Below, one piece after another: positions 33,977 to 47,244 of a stretch of 64,000 nucleotides of DNA. The translations under genes and the position numbers were made by a program. The stretch comes from Datisca glomerata (taxonomy: Eukaryota > Streptophyta > Magnoliopsida > Cucurbitales > Datiscaceae), in the NCBI GenBank assembly GCA_003255025.1, contig QANY01005768.1, positions 1,314,805 through 1,378,804 of the forward strand, in the 5' to 3' direction. Under the pieces are notes generated by a model, which saw only the letters and a program-made list of their open reading frames with translations, was not told where the DNA came from and did not search any database. Every line of letters starts with the position of its first letter. Position 1 is the first letter of the stretch.

Positions 33977-36059
33977 TATGGTCATTATTTGTTCAGTGAG
34001 AGAGGAGAGAGGAAAGCGAGAGTGCTAGGTGAATTTGATGGTGGAACAAAGTGACTTACTCATATAAAATAAAGAACATCCAACTCTATTTTCTTTCTCA
34101 ACCACTTCACTGAAATGACCACAATTTGAAGTAATTGTATGTGAGAAAGAGACAATTCTGAGTTTAATATTTGATTAAGTTTTTTCTTTTATTTCGGTTA
34201 GTTAATTTATTTATAATTTTATTTATTAATTATTCTTTTACTATTATATTTATAAAATTTAGTATTTTATATTATTATATTGTTAGGAATGCAAATGATC
34301 ATAATATTTATATCATCAACATTCGTTTTGTCAATAACAATGTGTTATTGTCTATCTGCAAGATCTTTTTTACGTTGCTAAATGATTAATAAATTTTAGT
34401 ATTTGATTACGTATTTTAGTTTTATGATAAATTAATAAATTTTCAATGTCCATTATCCGCACTATAATAATTTGTAAGATTCAATTGTCTCTTCTCAAAT
34501 AATTAAATGACACTCACACTCATTCTAGGTTTAAAAATACCACTCACACTCATATCGTTTTTAAGTACATACCCTCATCCAAAATCAAATTCTTCTAACA
34601 TTTTTAACCCTTTATTAAAAGACAATTATTAACATTTTTACACCTTCTCTCCCAAGCCCTACCCGAGAATTAGGGGTCTTCCATCATAATCTTCACAAAT
34701 TAGAGGACCAAGGAGTTGCGGGTGGTGGTGCTCGGAGTTGCGGGGTTAGTATATGTTCTCCTTTGATTTTTCCCTTATTCAGTGTATTTTCCCCTTATTT
34801 AGTGAGAAATAAAACTGAAGTTATTCAAGTTTGGCAATAATTTCATTGTAATCCAAATCCAAGGTACAGTAAGGAACTTCATCTGTACATACAACTTTTA
34901 CTCGTTTTAAAGTTTTTTTAATTTTTCCTATTCTCTTCTGGTTTTTATTAATTTTTATAGGCAAATGGATTTGCTCTTGAGGTGAAGTGACACCAAAGCG
35001 GTCTTATTGGAATTGTGTGCTTTGAATTCTACAATTAAGGGGCTTTTCAATACAAATCGATGAGTTAAAAATTTTGTGCTCACTCGAATAGGAGAGCTAG
35101 AAACAGTCACAACTTCAGTTTTTATGTCTTTGCTTTCAATTTTTCCCTTCAAATTTTTAGTGAGAAATCAAAAAGGAAAAATCTTTAATTTTCAATTGTT
35201 GTGTATATTCCCATTCAATTTTCAAACTTTCGTTTCTGAATTTTAGTTTCGAAAGAGATGATATTCAAATTAGAAACGTCACGGTGATATTTTTAAATTA
35301 GAGGGGATATGTATGTCATTTAATGAAATTCCATAGGATGTCAGTAGAATTTTTCATTTTTTTCTTTTGTCTATCTAATGTATACAATTGCTAGGATTGT
35401 GCATCTTTTAATTTAAAAAATCTTATAGATATCTCACGGCGATGCACAACTTATTCAATTTCTATCTACAATAGTTTAATTGCAAACATAACGTCTTCCG
35501 GTGATGCATGACACATTCAAATTTTTGTTATCCGTAATACTTTTGTAATAAATATGAGAAAATAGAATTTTCACCATTATTATTTTACTTTTATTTTAGA
35601 TTTACAATAATTTTAAAATTTAATGCATATATTTCAACGTTAATATTACTTTTAAAACTAAGCCTATAATTTTAAAGCACTTCAACACGTGCGAAGAATG
35701 TGCTGACTAGTATATTAAAACGTGTCTTAAGCATGGAGAAACTTTTTATTTTCTTTTAACCCCTTGGTTATTTAATTTAATTTTTTATCTAGATCATTGT
35801 AATTAATTTAAATTTTATTTCAAATTATATTCGAGTATTCACATATATTTCTCAAATATCATTTTTGTATCGACCAACAATATATATATATATATGCCGT
35901 TATTGCCGTATACCTCATGACATGATTAATAGTTTATATATTTTTCATATCAATGTTATACTATTTATTATTATACTTGTATATTTTAATTTTATTTAAT
36001 TCCGTGCATTACATGAGTATTTGTCTAGCCAATAAATTTTTTCTGTTATACATTAGGAG
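33977..36059. other. Gene-free AT-rich stretch
   Basis: No reading frame with a recognisable domain is seen in these 2 kb. A TA run lies at 35880-35895. Confidence 0.6.
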
Positions 36060-39000
36060 GGAAATTTACTAATTCCATGTTCTTCACGTCAAAGTGAATC
36101 TAGATCACGATGATATGCTTGTCAGTGATTTTTCTGCTTCAGAAATCAAGTGTACTTTCTTTTACTCTGATGATTCAAAATCTTCAGACGCTGATGACTT
36201 TTCAGCTAATTTCTTTAAGAGTACTTGACATATCACTGGGAATGATGTATGTGAGGCTATTCTTGAAATTTTCCATAAGGGTGAGCTGTTCAAGCATTTC
36301 AATGTCACATCTATAACTCTTATCCCAAAAGTTCAGACTCCTCTAAGATTATTGAGTTTAGACTAATTTCTTGTTGCAATTTGGTGTATAAGTGCGTAAC
36401 CAAACTTCTAGCAAACAAGCTAAGGGTTATTCTGCCTGATCTCATTAGTTTGAATAAAACAACTTTCATTCCTGGCAGACTTATCACTGATAACATCATG
36501 TTAGCTCAAGAGATTTTGAGGGGTTATCACAGAAACTCTAATAACCCTAGATGCACTTTAAATGTTGACTTGCTCAAAGTATATGATAGTGTGAGCTACC
36601 AATTTCCTAACATTGTCCTCCACAGCCTAAGGTCTCCTACTAAATACATAGACTGGGTGATGGAGTGTGTTACCACTCCTTATTTCTCAATAAACATTAA
36701 TGGCACACTTGAAGGTTTTATTTAGGGGAAGAAGGGTTTGAGACAGGGAGACCATATATCTCCCTATCTCTTTGTTCTTATTATGGAGGCCTTAACATGT
36801 ATTCTCCAGCACTAGTCAACTTCACCTACTTTCAAGCTTCACTGGAAATGTAAGAAATAAGTTGGTTAATCTATGCTTTGGTGATGACCTTCTTGTATTC
36901 TGTAATGGTGACTTGGAATCTGTTAAAACTACTGTTGAGGGCATAGATCTCTTTAAGTTTCTTTATGGTTTAGAGCCTAATGAGGCCAAAAGCCATATAT
37001 TTTTTTGCTGGTGTTGAGGAGTCAGTTCAGGAGTTGGCTGAAACCAAGTTTAGCAAAGGTGTTATTCTTGTTAATTATCTAGGTGTACCTTTTTTTTGTC
37101 AAAGAAATTTTTTTTGTATTGAACCAAAAGTATTACACTAGTACAAGGGGCATACCTCACGGACTACAAACACAAATGAATCAAATAATTTTAAAAACAG
37201 AGACTAGCTATGAAATCACCAGAATTTAAACCTCTAATCTTTTCAATAAAGATAAGCATTTCCTTAACAATAAAGCATATCTTTTTAGACAACAAACGAG
37301 AATCTATAAATTCTCCTGTAAACAATCTCCTATTTCTTTCGAGCCAAAGATAATAGACAAAGTAAGAAAAAATAAGTCTAGGACATAAATTTTCAATAGA
37401 CTTGCTCCTACCTAAGGAACCAATTAAAATTTGTAAAATCTCTCCCACATTTTCTCATAATATGACCAAGAATATGAGATGCATAATCACAATCCAGAAA
37501 GAGGTGAGAGACTGATTCTGATCCATGCATGTAAAAAAATACAATCTTCAGATATATCACGATCCCATTGTGAAATTTTATCTTTGGTAAACATGTCTGG
37601 ATAACTATATCCCAGTCAAACTGTTGAAATAGGGAGTCATTCGGCACCCAAGGATTTGTAAATAAACAAATAGAGTTTCCATCACCCACTTCAACACTGC
37701 ATAGATGAGCAATCTTACCCCTCAGTTGAATAAGTTTTCTCCAAGACCAGGAAGGGCCAGAGCACATCTTGACTGTGAATATAAAGTGATTTCTGAGATA
37801 TCAACAAAGCTCAATAAAGTTAATCTATGTGTACCTTTGATATCAACAAAGCTCAATAAAGTTAATTGTGACAAAATTTCTAGTTGACAAATTTTTTAAA
37901 AGAACTAAAGCCTGAGAAAATAAAATGGTAACCTATGCAGGCAGACTCCAACTGATAAAATCAATGTTTATTTCTGTTCAAAATTACTAGTCATATCTGT
38001 TTATTCTTCCCAAACAGGTTATGAAAAAGGTCAATGCCATTCTGATGAATTTTTTGTGGAAGGGGAAGTTTGACAGTGCCAGGGTGCTAAAATTGCTTGG
38101 TCAACAGTTTGTAAACCTACTGATGAAGGTGGCCTCGATATTAGAGATATTACCCTTTGAAATGTTACAGTTATTGCAAAATAATTTTGGAGAATTGCCT
38201 AAAAAACCAGGGACTCTCTTTGGATTGCCTGGTGTTATCAGTGTCTTCTCAAGCATCACACTATTTTTCTGTTAAGATGCTTGCAGATCCTTGGGCATGG
38301 AGAAAGCTTCTAAAAATCAGAACTAAGTTATCTGGTTTCTGTGAACTGAAAGTAGGTAATGGAACTTAGTCCTTTCTCTTTGCTGATCCATGGCATCCAA
38401 CATGAATATTGTTCATCTTGGGGGGGTAAAAACATGATCCCAAGTACTGGTCTTAGCCTCAATTCCACTGTTTCTGTTCTCATCAACAATGGAAGATGGG
38501 GACATGGCCCAACCATGCTATCCAAAACTATTTTACGCATTGTGGGTATTCATCTCAACCTTTGCCCTCCTTCTAGCTATCTTGATAATTGGAGATGGAA
38601 AATTGATCCCAGGGTATCTTTTCCATTAAAAGCACCTATGAAGCCATTAGACAGCTTGGGCAGAAGCTCAATTGGACATATTTAGTTAGGTTTTCAGGTA
38701 ATATACCTAAATGCTCTTTCGTAGCTTGGCTTGCTCTTCATGACATACCAAAGACCACGTGGTAAAATGACTCTCATCTGTTGATGTTTCTTGTGTTTTC
38801 TACACATCTAGTACGGAGTCTGCTGACCATATCTTTAACTAGTGCCCATCTATCAGGATTCTTCTTTTGAACTTGTTGGGCATAAATGGTCTTCATTAAC
38901 CTGCTATCTCTTTTTGCTCTTTCCATATCTGGTTATTGAATGTATCATATGTTAAGAGTCTGGTTTCAAAATCTAGTAGGATTTTGTTTAATGTTTTCAT

Positions 39001-39290
39001 TTACTGTATTTGTGAGGAGAGGAATATGAGAGCTTTTACTGGTAAATGTCTGGATTCCTCTCTTATCCTTAACAAGATGATTGGTATGACTAGACACATA
39101 ATTATACTTTAGCCAAAGACGGTAGTCAGGTTAGTTATGTTCCTTTTGATGGATGGAACTAAGTCTTAGTCCTTGTTTCTGTTTTCTAATTTCTTTTAGA
39201 TTATTTGTCTTTGTGCTCTTACCTGGGATATGCCCATTGTAACTGTGTAATTGTTTGTTATTACATTAACCAAAAAACAAAAAAAAATTT
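36060..39290 (+). mobile_element. L1-type LINE, 5'-truncated and decayed
   Basis: The plus strand encodes LINE reverse transcriptase: YKCVTKLLANKLRVILPDLI, FIPGRLITDNIMLAQEILRG, NVDLLKVYDSVS (36381-36725), then GLRQGDHISPYLFVLIMEAL and the catalytic box as FGDD (LCFGDDLLVFCNGD near 36880) in place of FADD. YLGVP follows near 37080 and the zinc-binding C-terminal part continues at 38021-38760 (ILMNFLWKGK, ADPWAWRKLLKIR). An A-rich tail ends near 39290. Many stops. It is split by an antisense LINE at about 37092-37820. Confidence 0.85.
37092..37820 (-). mobile_element. Second LINE 3' fragment inserted in antisense
   Basis: The minus strand encodes a LINE C-terminal region: SWSWRKLIQLRGKIAHLCSV, ICLFTNPWVPND, VSHLFLDCDYASHILG (zinc-binding zf-RVT) and YFVYYLWLERNRRLFTG (37767-37191). 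T-rich runs at 37090-37113 are its A-tail in reverse. Flanks TATCTAGGTGTACCTT (about 37077) and ATCTATGTGTACCTTT (about 37823) look like a target duplication of about 15 bp. It is 5'-truncated as usual for LINEs. Confidence 0.8.
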
Positions 39291-39299
39291 GCTAATTAA

Positions 39300-41580
39300 A
39301 ATGCCACCATGTGTGTGAAGGGTTGGAGAAGGCTATGAATTTATGTAGAGGTTGTATATAGGAGGTGAAAAAACTTAATATTAATAATAACAATAATATT
39401 AAGAATAATAATAATGATGATGATACTAATAATCATGATGATAATAATAATAAAGCATGTGAGAAGTTTTTTTATTATCAAAATATACAAAGCCTATGAG
39501 AAGTTGAATAAAAAAATAAAAACCATAATGAGAAATTGTTTAGATTGTTTACTCCATTAAATGACAATTAATTTCGATGGAAATCGCTATAAATTACTGT
39601 TCAATTTATTTTCGTTAAATAAATATATTTTCTTAGCTTCATAAAAAATTGCGTTTTTTCCATTAATGACAAATTAGTATGCAAATATATGATACTCTAC
39701 AAATAATATTTCATTGCTCTATATAATTTCTCTTGAATTAATCTTATATTATTTATATAATATATTTAGGCTAAAAAAATTAATTTCGAAAACTACATGA
39801 ATACTTAGGATTTTAGTTTGAATAAGTAGACTAATAGTGATTAGTAAAAAATAATAGGTTAATACTCACCATAGATAATGTAGATATTATAGATTCATAT
39901 TTACATCTACGTATAAGCTATATCTATAATAATAATATATTGAAAGTCACATGAGAAGAAAATCATTTTATGAACGATTTTATCTAAGCTATAATGTATT
40001 ATTCCAATGCTACCCTTTATTATTTGATACATCTAAATATGATTGATTGACACATATACATATACTTACATCAAATTGGTTCACTTAATAAAATTTGACT
40101 AATATATATTAGTTTCACTTTTTTGGTATTGTATTTATTTTTGTTGAAAAATAAATTATTTTATTTTTGTTCTCATATTTATGTATTTTAATTCAAAGAA
40201 ACCAATAAGTCTCGGTAACTTATACTAATTTGATATTTTCATCTATTATAAAAAATAATATTAAACCATGCAACACAATAAAATATAGGGGAAGTTTCTA
40301 TGAATCTTCATGTAGTTTGTTTAAATTACACAGATACTCATCTATTTGAAAAATGACTCAGAATTTTTAAATTTCAAACTAAAGCCGTTTTATTTTTAAT
40401 TTTGGAAACGTAATATTTTAATATGTAAACTAGAATTCACCTAAATTCGAAAAAAACTCAGGCCTGGTTATATTTGTTTTATTAGAAAAATGGTTGAATA
40501 AGATTGGTTAGAAGAATGATATCGTCCTTTCATACATAAACTAACAGTTTTTAACGCAATGGAATTAGTTGTGATTTTTCAAACTAAAAGGGTGTAGATA
40601 TTATTTAGACAAACTACAATAAGTGTAAGAAAACTTTTCCCTAAAGTATATTATAGAGTAAAATATTATAACATGACGTATTAAAAGTATAAACATGAAA
40701 TTGAATCTTACCCCTCTATTAATAATTGGTTGGTGGATCAATAATTGCGTTCACCATATCATCTCTATTCATTTGGCTTATGGAAATTTGACTTAAGAGT
40801 AACCTAATTATTATGGTGCTTAAAAGTTTCCATTTGAATTGAATAAAAGATAGGGGGTGAAGTTGTAGCAAAATGACCGAACTGAATAAAAAATCATCGG
40901 TTTTATCAATTCTTTATATATAATTAGTTTGGTTCGGTTCAGAAAAATTAAAAAATTAAGATTTTGGTTCTGTTTAATATTTCGGTGATTTTCAAACCGT
41001 AACATTAAATTCTTATTATTTTTTTTATTTTTCACATATAATTTTGTATAAAATTGAACCGAACCGAAGTAAAGCTTTAATTTTATATTTTTTTTCAATA
41101 ATATCATTTGAAAATATTTAAAAAATTATGTTTTATTAATAACGCCGAACTAGAGAACCGAAACTTTCGGTTCAGTTCTTTTGTTATGAATAGCTCAATT
41201 TGATATTATTACCGAACTAAAATTTCGGTTCGATTCGATTTTTTATAAAAAATCGATGGAACTGTGAATACTCCCTAATAAAAAAAACCAACAAAGCCTA
41301 TCATGTTTTCTAGAATAGACTAGTCGGAATGGAGTGAATCAATCATAATTGTAAAGGCTTAAATTCTTTGAAAAAGAATTGAAAATATTTTAAACCAGTT
41401 AAAAATACAAAACAAAACCTATAAAACAATATGAGTTCAGTGGTGATTAACATATTATACCCAATATATATAGTACACCGAGGGATCGAAGATTTGATCC
41501 CCGAATCATAGATGATACAAATTATCTATATAATCAATTGTAATAAGAATTTAATATCACCGAGTTATATTATTTTTTAA
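39300..41580. other. Gene-free AT-rich stretch
   Basis: It holds an AAT/GAT microsatellite-like run (39375-39460) and the dispersed CGGTTCGGTT-type repeat at about 40920-41270. No gene is seen. Confidence 0.6.
40920..41275. repeat. Dispersed CGGTTCGGTT-type repeat, copy 1
   Basis: 41090-41270 aligns with 55905-56115: both contain AATAATAT-ATTTGAAAATATTT, AACCGAAACTTTCGGTT-like and a final run before TATAAAAAA. Its family is not identified; no ORF. Confidence 0.65.
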
Positions 41581-41733
41581 TTCACAAAATTTTAACATAA
41601 GCAAGAAAAAAGAAAACAGAACTTGGACAGCCACAATCTAAAAGGATAGCATAGAAAAAAAGAAAAAAGGGGAAGAAGTAGACAAAAGAATACAATACAA
41701 GTCTTAAAATGGAAGACAAAGTCCTGAAATGTC

Positions 41734-41768
41734 CTCTCTCTCTCTCTCTCTCTCTCCCTCCCTCTCCC
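41734..41768. repeat. (CT)n microsatellite upstream of the ferroxidase gene
   Basis: A CT run of about 33 bases ends 135 bp before the start codon at 41902, likely in or just upstream of the 5' leader. Confidence 0.85.
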
Positions 41769-41901
41769 CTTATCGTATACATCGGAACCTCCACTAACAA
41801 GAAAAAAGAAAACCCGTTCTCTCTCTAACTTTCTCACTCTATCTGATATAATAGTAATCTCTGTAAAAAAAGCAAAAGGCAGAGAGATAAGGTGAGAGAG
41901 A

Positions 41902-44900
41902 ATGGAGAAGAAGGTAGTGGTGGTGACAATAAATCTAATAATTGTATTAACAGTGTTAAGAGTTGTGAACAGTACAACAAGCACTGATTTAGATTGGGAA
42001 ATTAGCAGAAGAAACAACAGAGTTGTTGATTATAAAAAGCCTTTGATTCTCAATGTTTCCAAGTTGGAATTCTTTGTGGATGAGCTTCCTCTTCTTCCCA
42101 AATTATTCGCTTTTCGTTTGGACAATATTACCCATTTGCCCTTTCCCACCTCTCTGGTCATTGGCATGTTTCACAAAACCTGGGTATGTTCCTCTCACTT
42201 CTTCTTCTTTTCTCTATTATTTTTTTTAATTGCAGTTTAGCTCACTTATATTGTCTAATGTCTTGCATGCACTTTTTTTTTAATTTACCAATTTTTTGGG
42301 TGTTTTTTAAATTTGTTTTCTATCAAAGAAAGAAAGAAAATAAGAGATTCTTAATTTTTTTTGAAAAAATAATAATAGATTCTTAATTTAAAATCACCGT
42401 AAACATTATCAAATTTTTTAGCTGTTCTTGAAAAATCAACAGATCAGTTGCTATGGGAAAAGATAAATATCCCTTTTTTTAAATCATTCCTAATAAACAA
42501 TCTGCCAGATCAGTGTTTGCAATTGGAAACTTTAATCCAACTTTTCAAGAGTCGTGTTCTTGGATATACAGTAAAAGTTACAGGATGAAAATTAATGCAT
42601 TTTTAAAAATATATAAAAACATTTATTAATTACTTGATCAACTCCAATCGTCAAATCTTATCTTATTCAATGATTATTATTTCAAAATTAATTCCATAAT
42701 AATTTGTAGCCTTTTTCTTTACAGGGTAGGGTATATGCCTCTTTTGCTTTTAATTATTTATTTTAATTTATGGCTTTTCAAGTATTAAAGATACAATCAT
42801 TGTATACTTGGTGGAAAGTATTGCTTTTCATGGTATATTATTTCATTTTGGATCCGTTTCTCCTTTTCTAATGACAACTAATAAGAGGACATGATTGAGA
42901 CACGTTACTTTTTTTTTAAAAATAGATATTGTTTTCAAAAGTTTGAAATTAACTTTTTAAATTTTTGGTAAAATTACTTTATATATTGTTGTATAACTTA
43001 ATTTTCAAAGTTAAAATAATGTGTCTCTTTTTGTTGGAGAGATTGTTCCGATCTGTATTAGTTCCAGTTACATTGCATAATTACATTGCATAATTGTTAA
43101 TTTATCACAGCCTCTAAAAATTAAATATAAATATTCTTTTGCTATCTTAAAAATTTGATAATTGGGTTTAAATCATTGGTTTAAGGTCTCATCCTATATA
43201 ATAGAATGAAATGATTTTGAGTCCTTATTTTACTTCGAATAATAATGTATCAATCACTCACAATAAAATTTACACTTGTCAACTATTTATATCATAATTA
43301 AAAAAATATTTTAATAAATGATAAATAATAATTTATAAAATGAATGATTAAATATATTATTATAGTTAATTAAAATGAATAACTCAATATTATTTTATTT
43401 GAACCTACAGAAATTTCACCGTGATCTACCACCAACTCCAGTCTTCGCCTACGGTGTTTCCAAGGAGGAAGCAACAGTTCCTGGTCCAACAATCGAGGCC
43501 CTCCATGGAATTGAAACACACGTGACGTGGCAAAATCATCTCCCTTCAAAGCACATACTTCCATGGGACCCAACCATCCCAACAGCAATACCTCCCAATA
43601 AGAAGGGCATTCCTACCGTGGTGCATCTCCATGGCGGAATTACTGAACCCGCAAGCGATGGAAACTCAAACTCATGGTTCACCGCTGGATTCAAAGAGAA
43701 GGGACCCACATGGACCCACCAAACCCATCACTACCATAACCAACAACACCCTGGAAATCTATGGTACCATGATCACGCCATGGGTTTGACTCGAGTCAAC
43801 CTTTTAGCCGGCTTGATCGGTGCTTACGTCATCAGACATCCCCAAATCGAGTCCCCACTTGGTCTCCCGAGTGGTGGTGAGTTTGATCGGACGGTTATCG
43901 TGTTCGATCGAAGCTTCCGTTCTGACGGTTCGATTTACATGAACTCCACCGGAAACAACCCCTCCATCCACCCGCAGTGGCAGCCTGAATACTTCGGTGA
44001 CGCTATTATTGTTAACGGTAAAGCATGGCCCCTTATGAAGGTACAACGTCGTAAGTATAGATTCCGTATCACCAATGCTAGCAACGCTAGATTCTTCAGA
44101 TTCTTTTTGACCAATAAGAATCTCAGATTCATCCACGTAGGATCTGATTCTTCTTACCTTTCAAAACCAGTACTGACCAGACAGATCCTCCTAGCCCCAT
44201 CCGAAATTGCTGACGTGGTCATTGACTTTTCAAAGGCAAAAGACGACCATGTTATCCTAGCCAACGACGCACCCTATCCATACCCATCAGGCGACCCTGT
44301 CAACGAAGCCAACAGTAAAGTGATGAAGTTCATCATAAACAGAGGTCAAGAAGTGGACACGTGGCATGTACCGAGGGATCTAATAAAATACCCAGAAGCT
44401 GATTCATCCGGTGCTTCACTCACACGGTACATAGCTTTGTACGAGTACACGAGCGACGTTGATGAACCAACCCATCTGTACATAAACGGGAAGCCATACG
44501 AAGCGGCGGCAACAGAGACACCGAAAGTGGGGAGCACAGAAGTATGGTACGTGATAAATCTAACGGACGATAATCATCCGATACACATACACGTGGGGCT
44601 ATTGAGAGCAGTGGAGCAAAGGGAGATAGTGAAAGTGGAAGAGTTTAAGGAGTGCATGATGAAGAAGAACGATGCAATGAAATGCCGCGTGAGGAAATAC
44701 GCGCGAGGGAGGAGAGTGAAGGTGGATGAGAATGAGAGAGGGTGGAAGAACGTGTACAAGTTAAGGCCGGGGTATGTGACGAAGATGGTAGTGAGATTTG
44801 CACATATACATAATAATGAGACATACCCGTTTGATGCGAGTGCGGAGCCTGGTTATGTGTATCATTGCCATGTAAGTGTCTCTATTTATTATTTATTCAG

Positions 44901-45646
44901 ATTTTCTTGTTATATAAGAATTGAACCCACATTTAATTTTTTTTTCTAATTTTATGGGATATTCCGAAGGGACGAATCCATCCATTTTTAGACCATTTCA
45001 CATGAAACACAAAAATTCAATGTGTGTTCACGGGATTGATATGCCCTTGCATTAGTTGTGCACTTTTCCAGTCCTCACTCCTCACCTCACCCACAGGGCC
45101 ACACGCCAGCATTTGTCTGTCCTTACAGTATGTATTTACGCAGTATTTTCAGAGTGAAAGATGCAGGAAATTTTGTTCAATATATTGGGGTATGATATGC
45201 ACTGTTTGATCACATGTTTTCACCGACCTATATATGTGAGATACACTTTTAGCTCTTAACTGTAACAGCATTGTAGTCTTACCTATGACGACACATTTAT
45301 AACGGATACGTTTTTTTTTTCTTTTATCAAAAGATAATACACGTTTTATTTGATGTGTGTTTAATGGTTCTTTTTTAGATTTATTTTTCCACAATATATA
45401 CATTGAGGGTCTTTAAAAATGCTTTAAGAAAAGTTTAAAAGTACATAATTAATATTGAATAAATGTTAATCGAACTTGTAATATTTCACACACATATGTG
45501 TAGTCACGATTTAATAAAGGAACATAATTATAAACACAGACTCTTAACTATATTTTATCTTACTCTTTCTTTTGAAAAACATGTAAATGCAGATATTGGA
45601 TCATGAAGACAATGCGATGATGAGGCCATTGAAGCTTATCAAATGA
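41902..45646 (+). CDS. LPR1: LPR1/LPR2-type multicopper oxidase (ferroxidase)
   Basis: Three exons: 41902-42183, 43411-44871 and 45593-45646. Donors are GTATGT and GTAAGT, acceptors ACAG and GCAG, and all junctions are in phase. The product is about 598 aa, close to Arabidopsis LPR1/LPR2. It starts with a hydrophobic signal peptide (residues 1-24). Copper ligands are all visible: HLHGG, WYHDHAMG, HPIHIHVG and, across the last splice, HCHILDHEDNAMM, with the axial Met ten residues after the Cys. LPR proteins are cell-wall or ER-associated ferroxidases that arrest root growth under low phosphate in the presence of iron. The symbol marks the family; I cannot separate LPR1 from LPR2. The 1.2-kb first intron is AT-rich and empty. 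The gene converges with the AP-5 gene. Confidence 0.93.
42184..43410 (+). other. Intron 1 of the ferroxidase gene
   Basis: An AT-rich GT-AG intron of 1227 bases with no recognisable insertion. Confidence 0.85.
44872..45592 (+). other. Intron 2 of the ferroxidase gene
   Basis: A 721-base intron that splits the type 1 copper motif between HCH and ILDHED. No other feature is seen in it. Confidence 0.88.
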
Positions 45647-46860
45647 TTATTTTACCTTTATTTAGATTATGGTGGTGATAATTAATTACTCTCTTCTTGT
45701 CAACCTTTCATAATTTGTGAATTTTAATGTCTTTATTTGTCAATCTTTAAACATTACATATGCATCCAACAATGTTGTCTATCGGAACTTGTAGTTGTCT
45801 TCACCAATTGGCTTGTACAACGTGTACTTATATTTTCTTTTGTGACTAAGCCATAAATATAAGTACATAGATTCAGAGATCATGTAATAAAAAAGAGTAG
45901 TTATACGTTGAGCAAATAATTGATTAAGTTTCTAGTGATTAAATGATTTGTCAATCATTCATAGATTAGTTTATCAAAATTTTAATGAGTCGTAAAACAT
46001 CATCCTATAAATAATTGACAAGTTACTAAACTTAATCAATTACTTGTTCGGTGCAGAATTTTCAATGAAAATTGATGTGACTAAAGCTAACACGGTAGTT
46101 TAAACCCATTTCACTTATACTTTGAAAATGAGTTCAACACCTTCTGTCATTGTAACTTCTTCTCCCTGAATTATAACATCTCTTTGACCAAAAGAAAGAA
46201 AAGACAGAATTGAAAAAGCAACTTGAACCTGTGTTAGCACAAATCAGAATGAATATAATTGCTCATTATACATCGTTCTTCTATGTTAAATGCAAGAATT
46301 CAGTTCATCTTATTTCGTGTAAAATCCCTTTCATTATATATATATATATATATAAATCTTTTAGAGCTATTTCCTTTTCTCTATTTCTTAAAGAAAATTC
46401 TAATACTCAAGGAGACTAAGTTTTCAGTATTGATTCCTATATCACATTGTCATACGTCTGAAACTATAGCATCTTACTTATATTTTTGAGTAGACTAAAT
46501 GAATAAACTCCCAAAATCTAAAATAATGTTCACGTGAAATCAAATGGTTTTTGCTACTCCCAAAGTCCTGAGTCCTGACTCTATTATCATCACGGCTGTT
46601 TTTCACATTCAGAACCATATGTAAGATGTGGGTGTTAAACAGAAAAATAATTAACGATTCAGATCAATTAAAAAATTTCAGAAAAATCTTCTTTTTTTCT
46701 GTGCTTAGCCGATCTGAAAGTGAAAGTTGTTTCTTTTCAACGGCTCAAATCAAAGCAAGGAGTTCATAAGTTGATGCCAATTAACTATTAAGAATGCCAG
46801 AGGAAGAATTCAATCTGAGACTGCATCTGGAAGAGATCATAAACTAATCCTAGTAAACAA
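45647..46860. other. Intergenic stretch between convergent genes
   Basis: It holds the MITE at 45910-46050 and a TA run at about 46335-46352. No gene is supported. Confidence 0.6.
45910..46050. mobile_element. MITE-like element
   Basis: The ends are inverted repeats (GAGCAAATAATTGATTAAGT at the left, AAACTTAATCAATTACTTGT at the right). The interior GATTTGTCAATCATTCATAG resembles GATATGTCAATCATTTATAA of the 21290 MITE, so the two may belong to one family. Confidence 0.6.
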
Positions 46861-47063
46861 AATATAGCACTTAAATTACATCAAGTAAATATAATATAAC
46901 TTTCAGGCTTTCAGAGAGGTAAATTGAAACAACAAAGAAAAAGAAAGAAGGGATGAAGTAACACAACTTTCTAATTTATGGTACATGAAAAAATTACAAT
47001 ACATCGCTTGCAGCGGAGCATATACAATTAAAAAACTTATTCTGGGCAGCAAAAAACATTGCC

Positions 47064-47083
47064 CTCTCTCTCTCTCTCTCTCT
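47064..47083. repeat. (CT)n microsatellite beyond the AP-5 beta gene
   Basis: About 20 bases of CT lie roughly 160 bp past the stop codon of the minus-strand AP-5 beta gene, probably in its 3' UTR. Confidence 0.8.
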
Positions 47084-47244
47084 TGCAAAAACAAATATGG
47101 AAAAAAAGAATTCAGAACAACCTGCAGCCAGGTGTTATAGCATCTATCGCAGCATCAGCAATGACCAGATTAACAAAAACTTGGGAAAGAAGTCTAATTT
47201 CCATACTGAAGAACGATAACAAATAATCAGATATCCTCTTCCTC

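Noticed and set aside
41592..42017. 141-codon minus-strand frame rich in Phe and Arg-Glu
   Set aside because: It reads through the CT microsatellite and the complement of the ferroxidase 5' exon; there is no independent signal.
43804..44136. 110-codon minus-strand frame
   Set aside because: It is a shadow of the ferroxidase exon 2.
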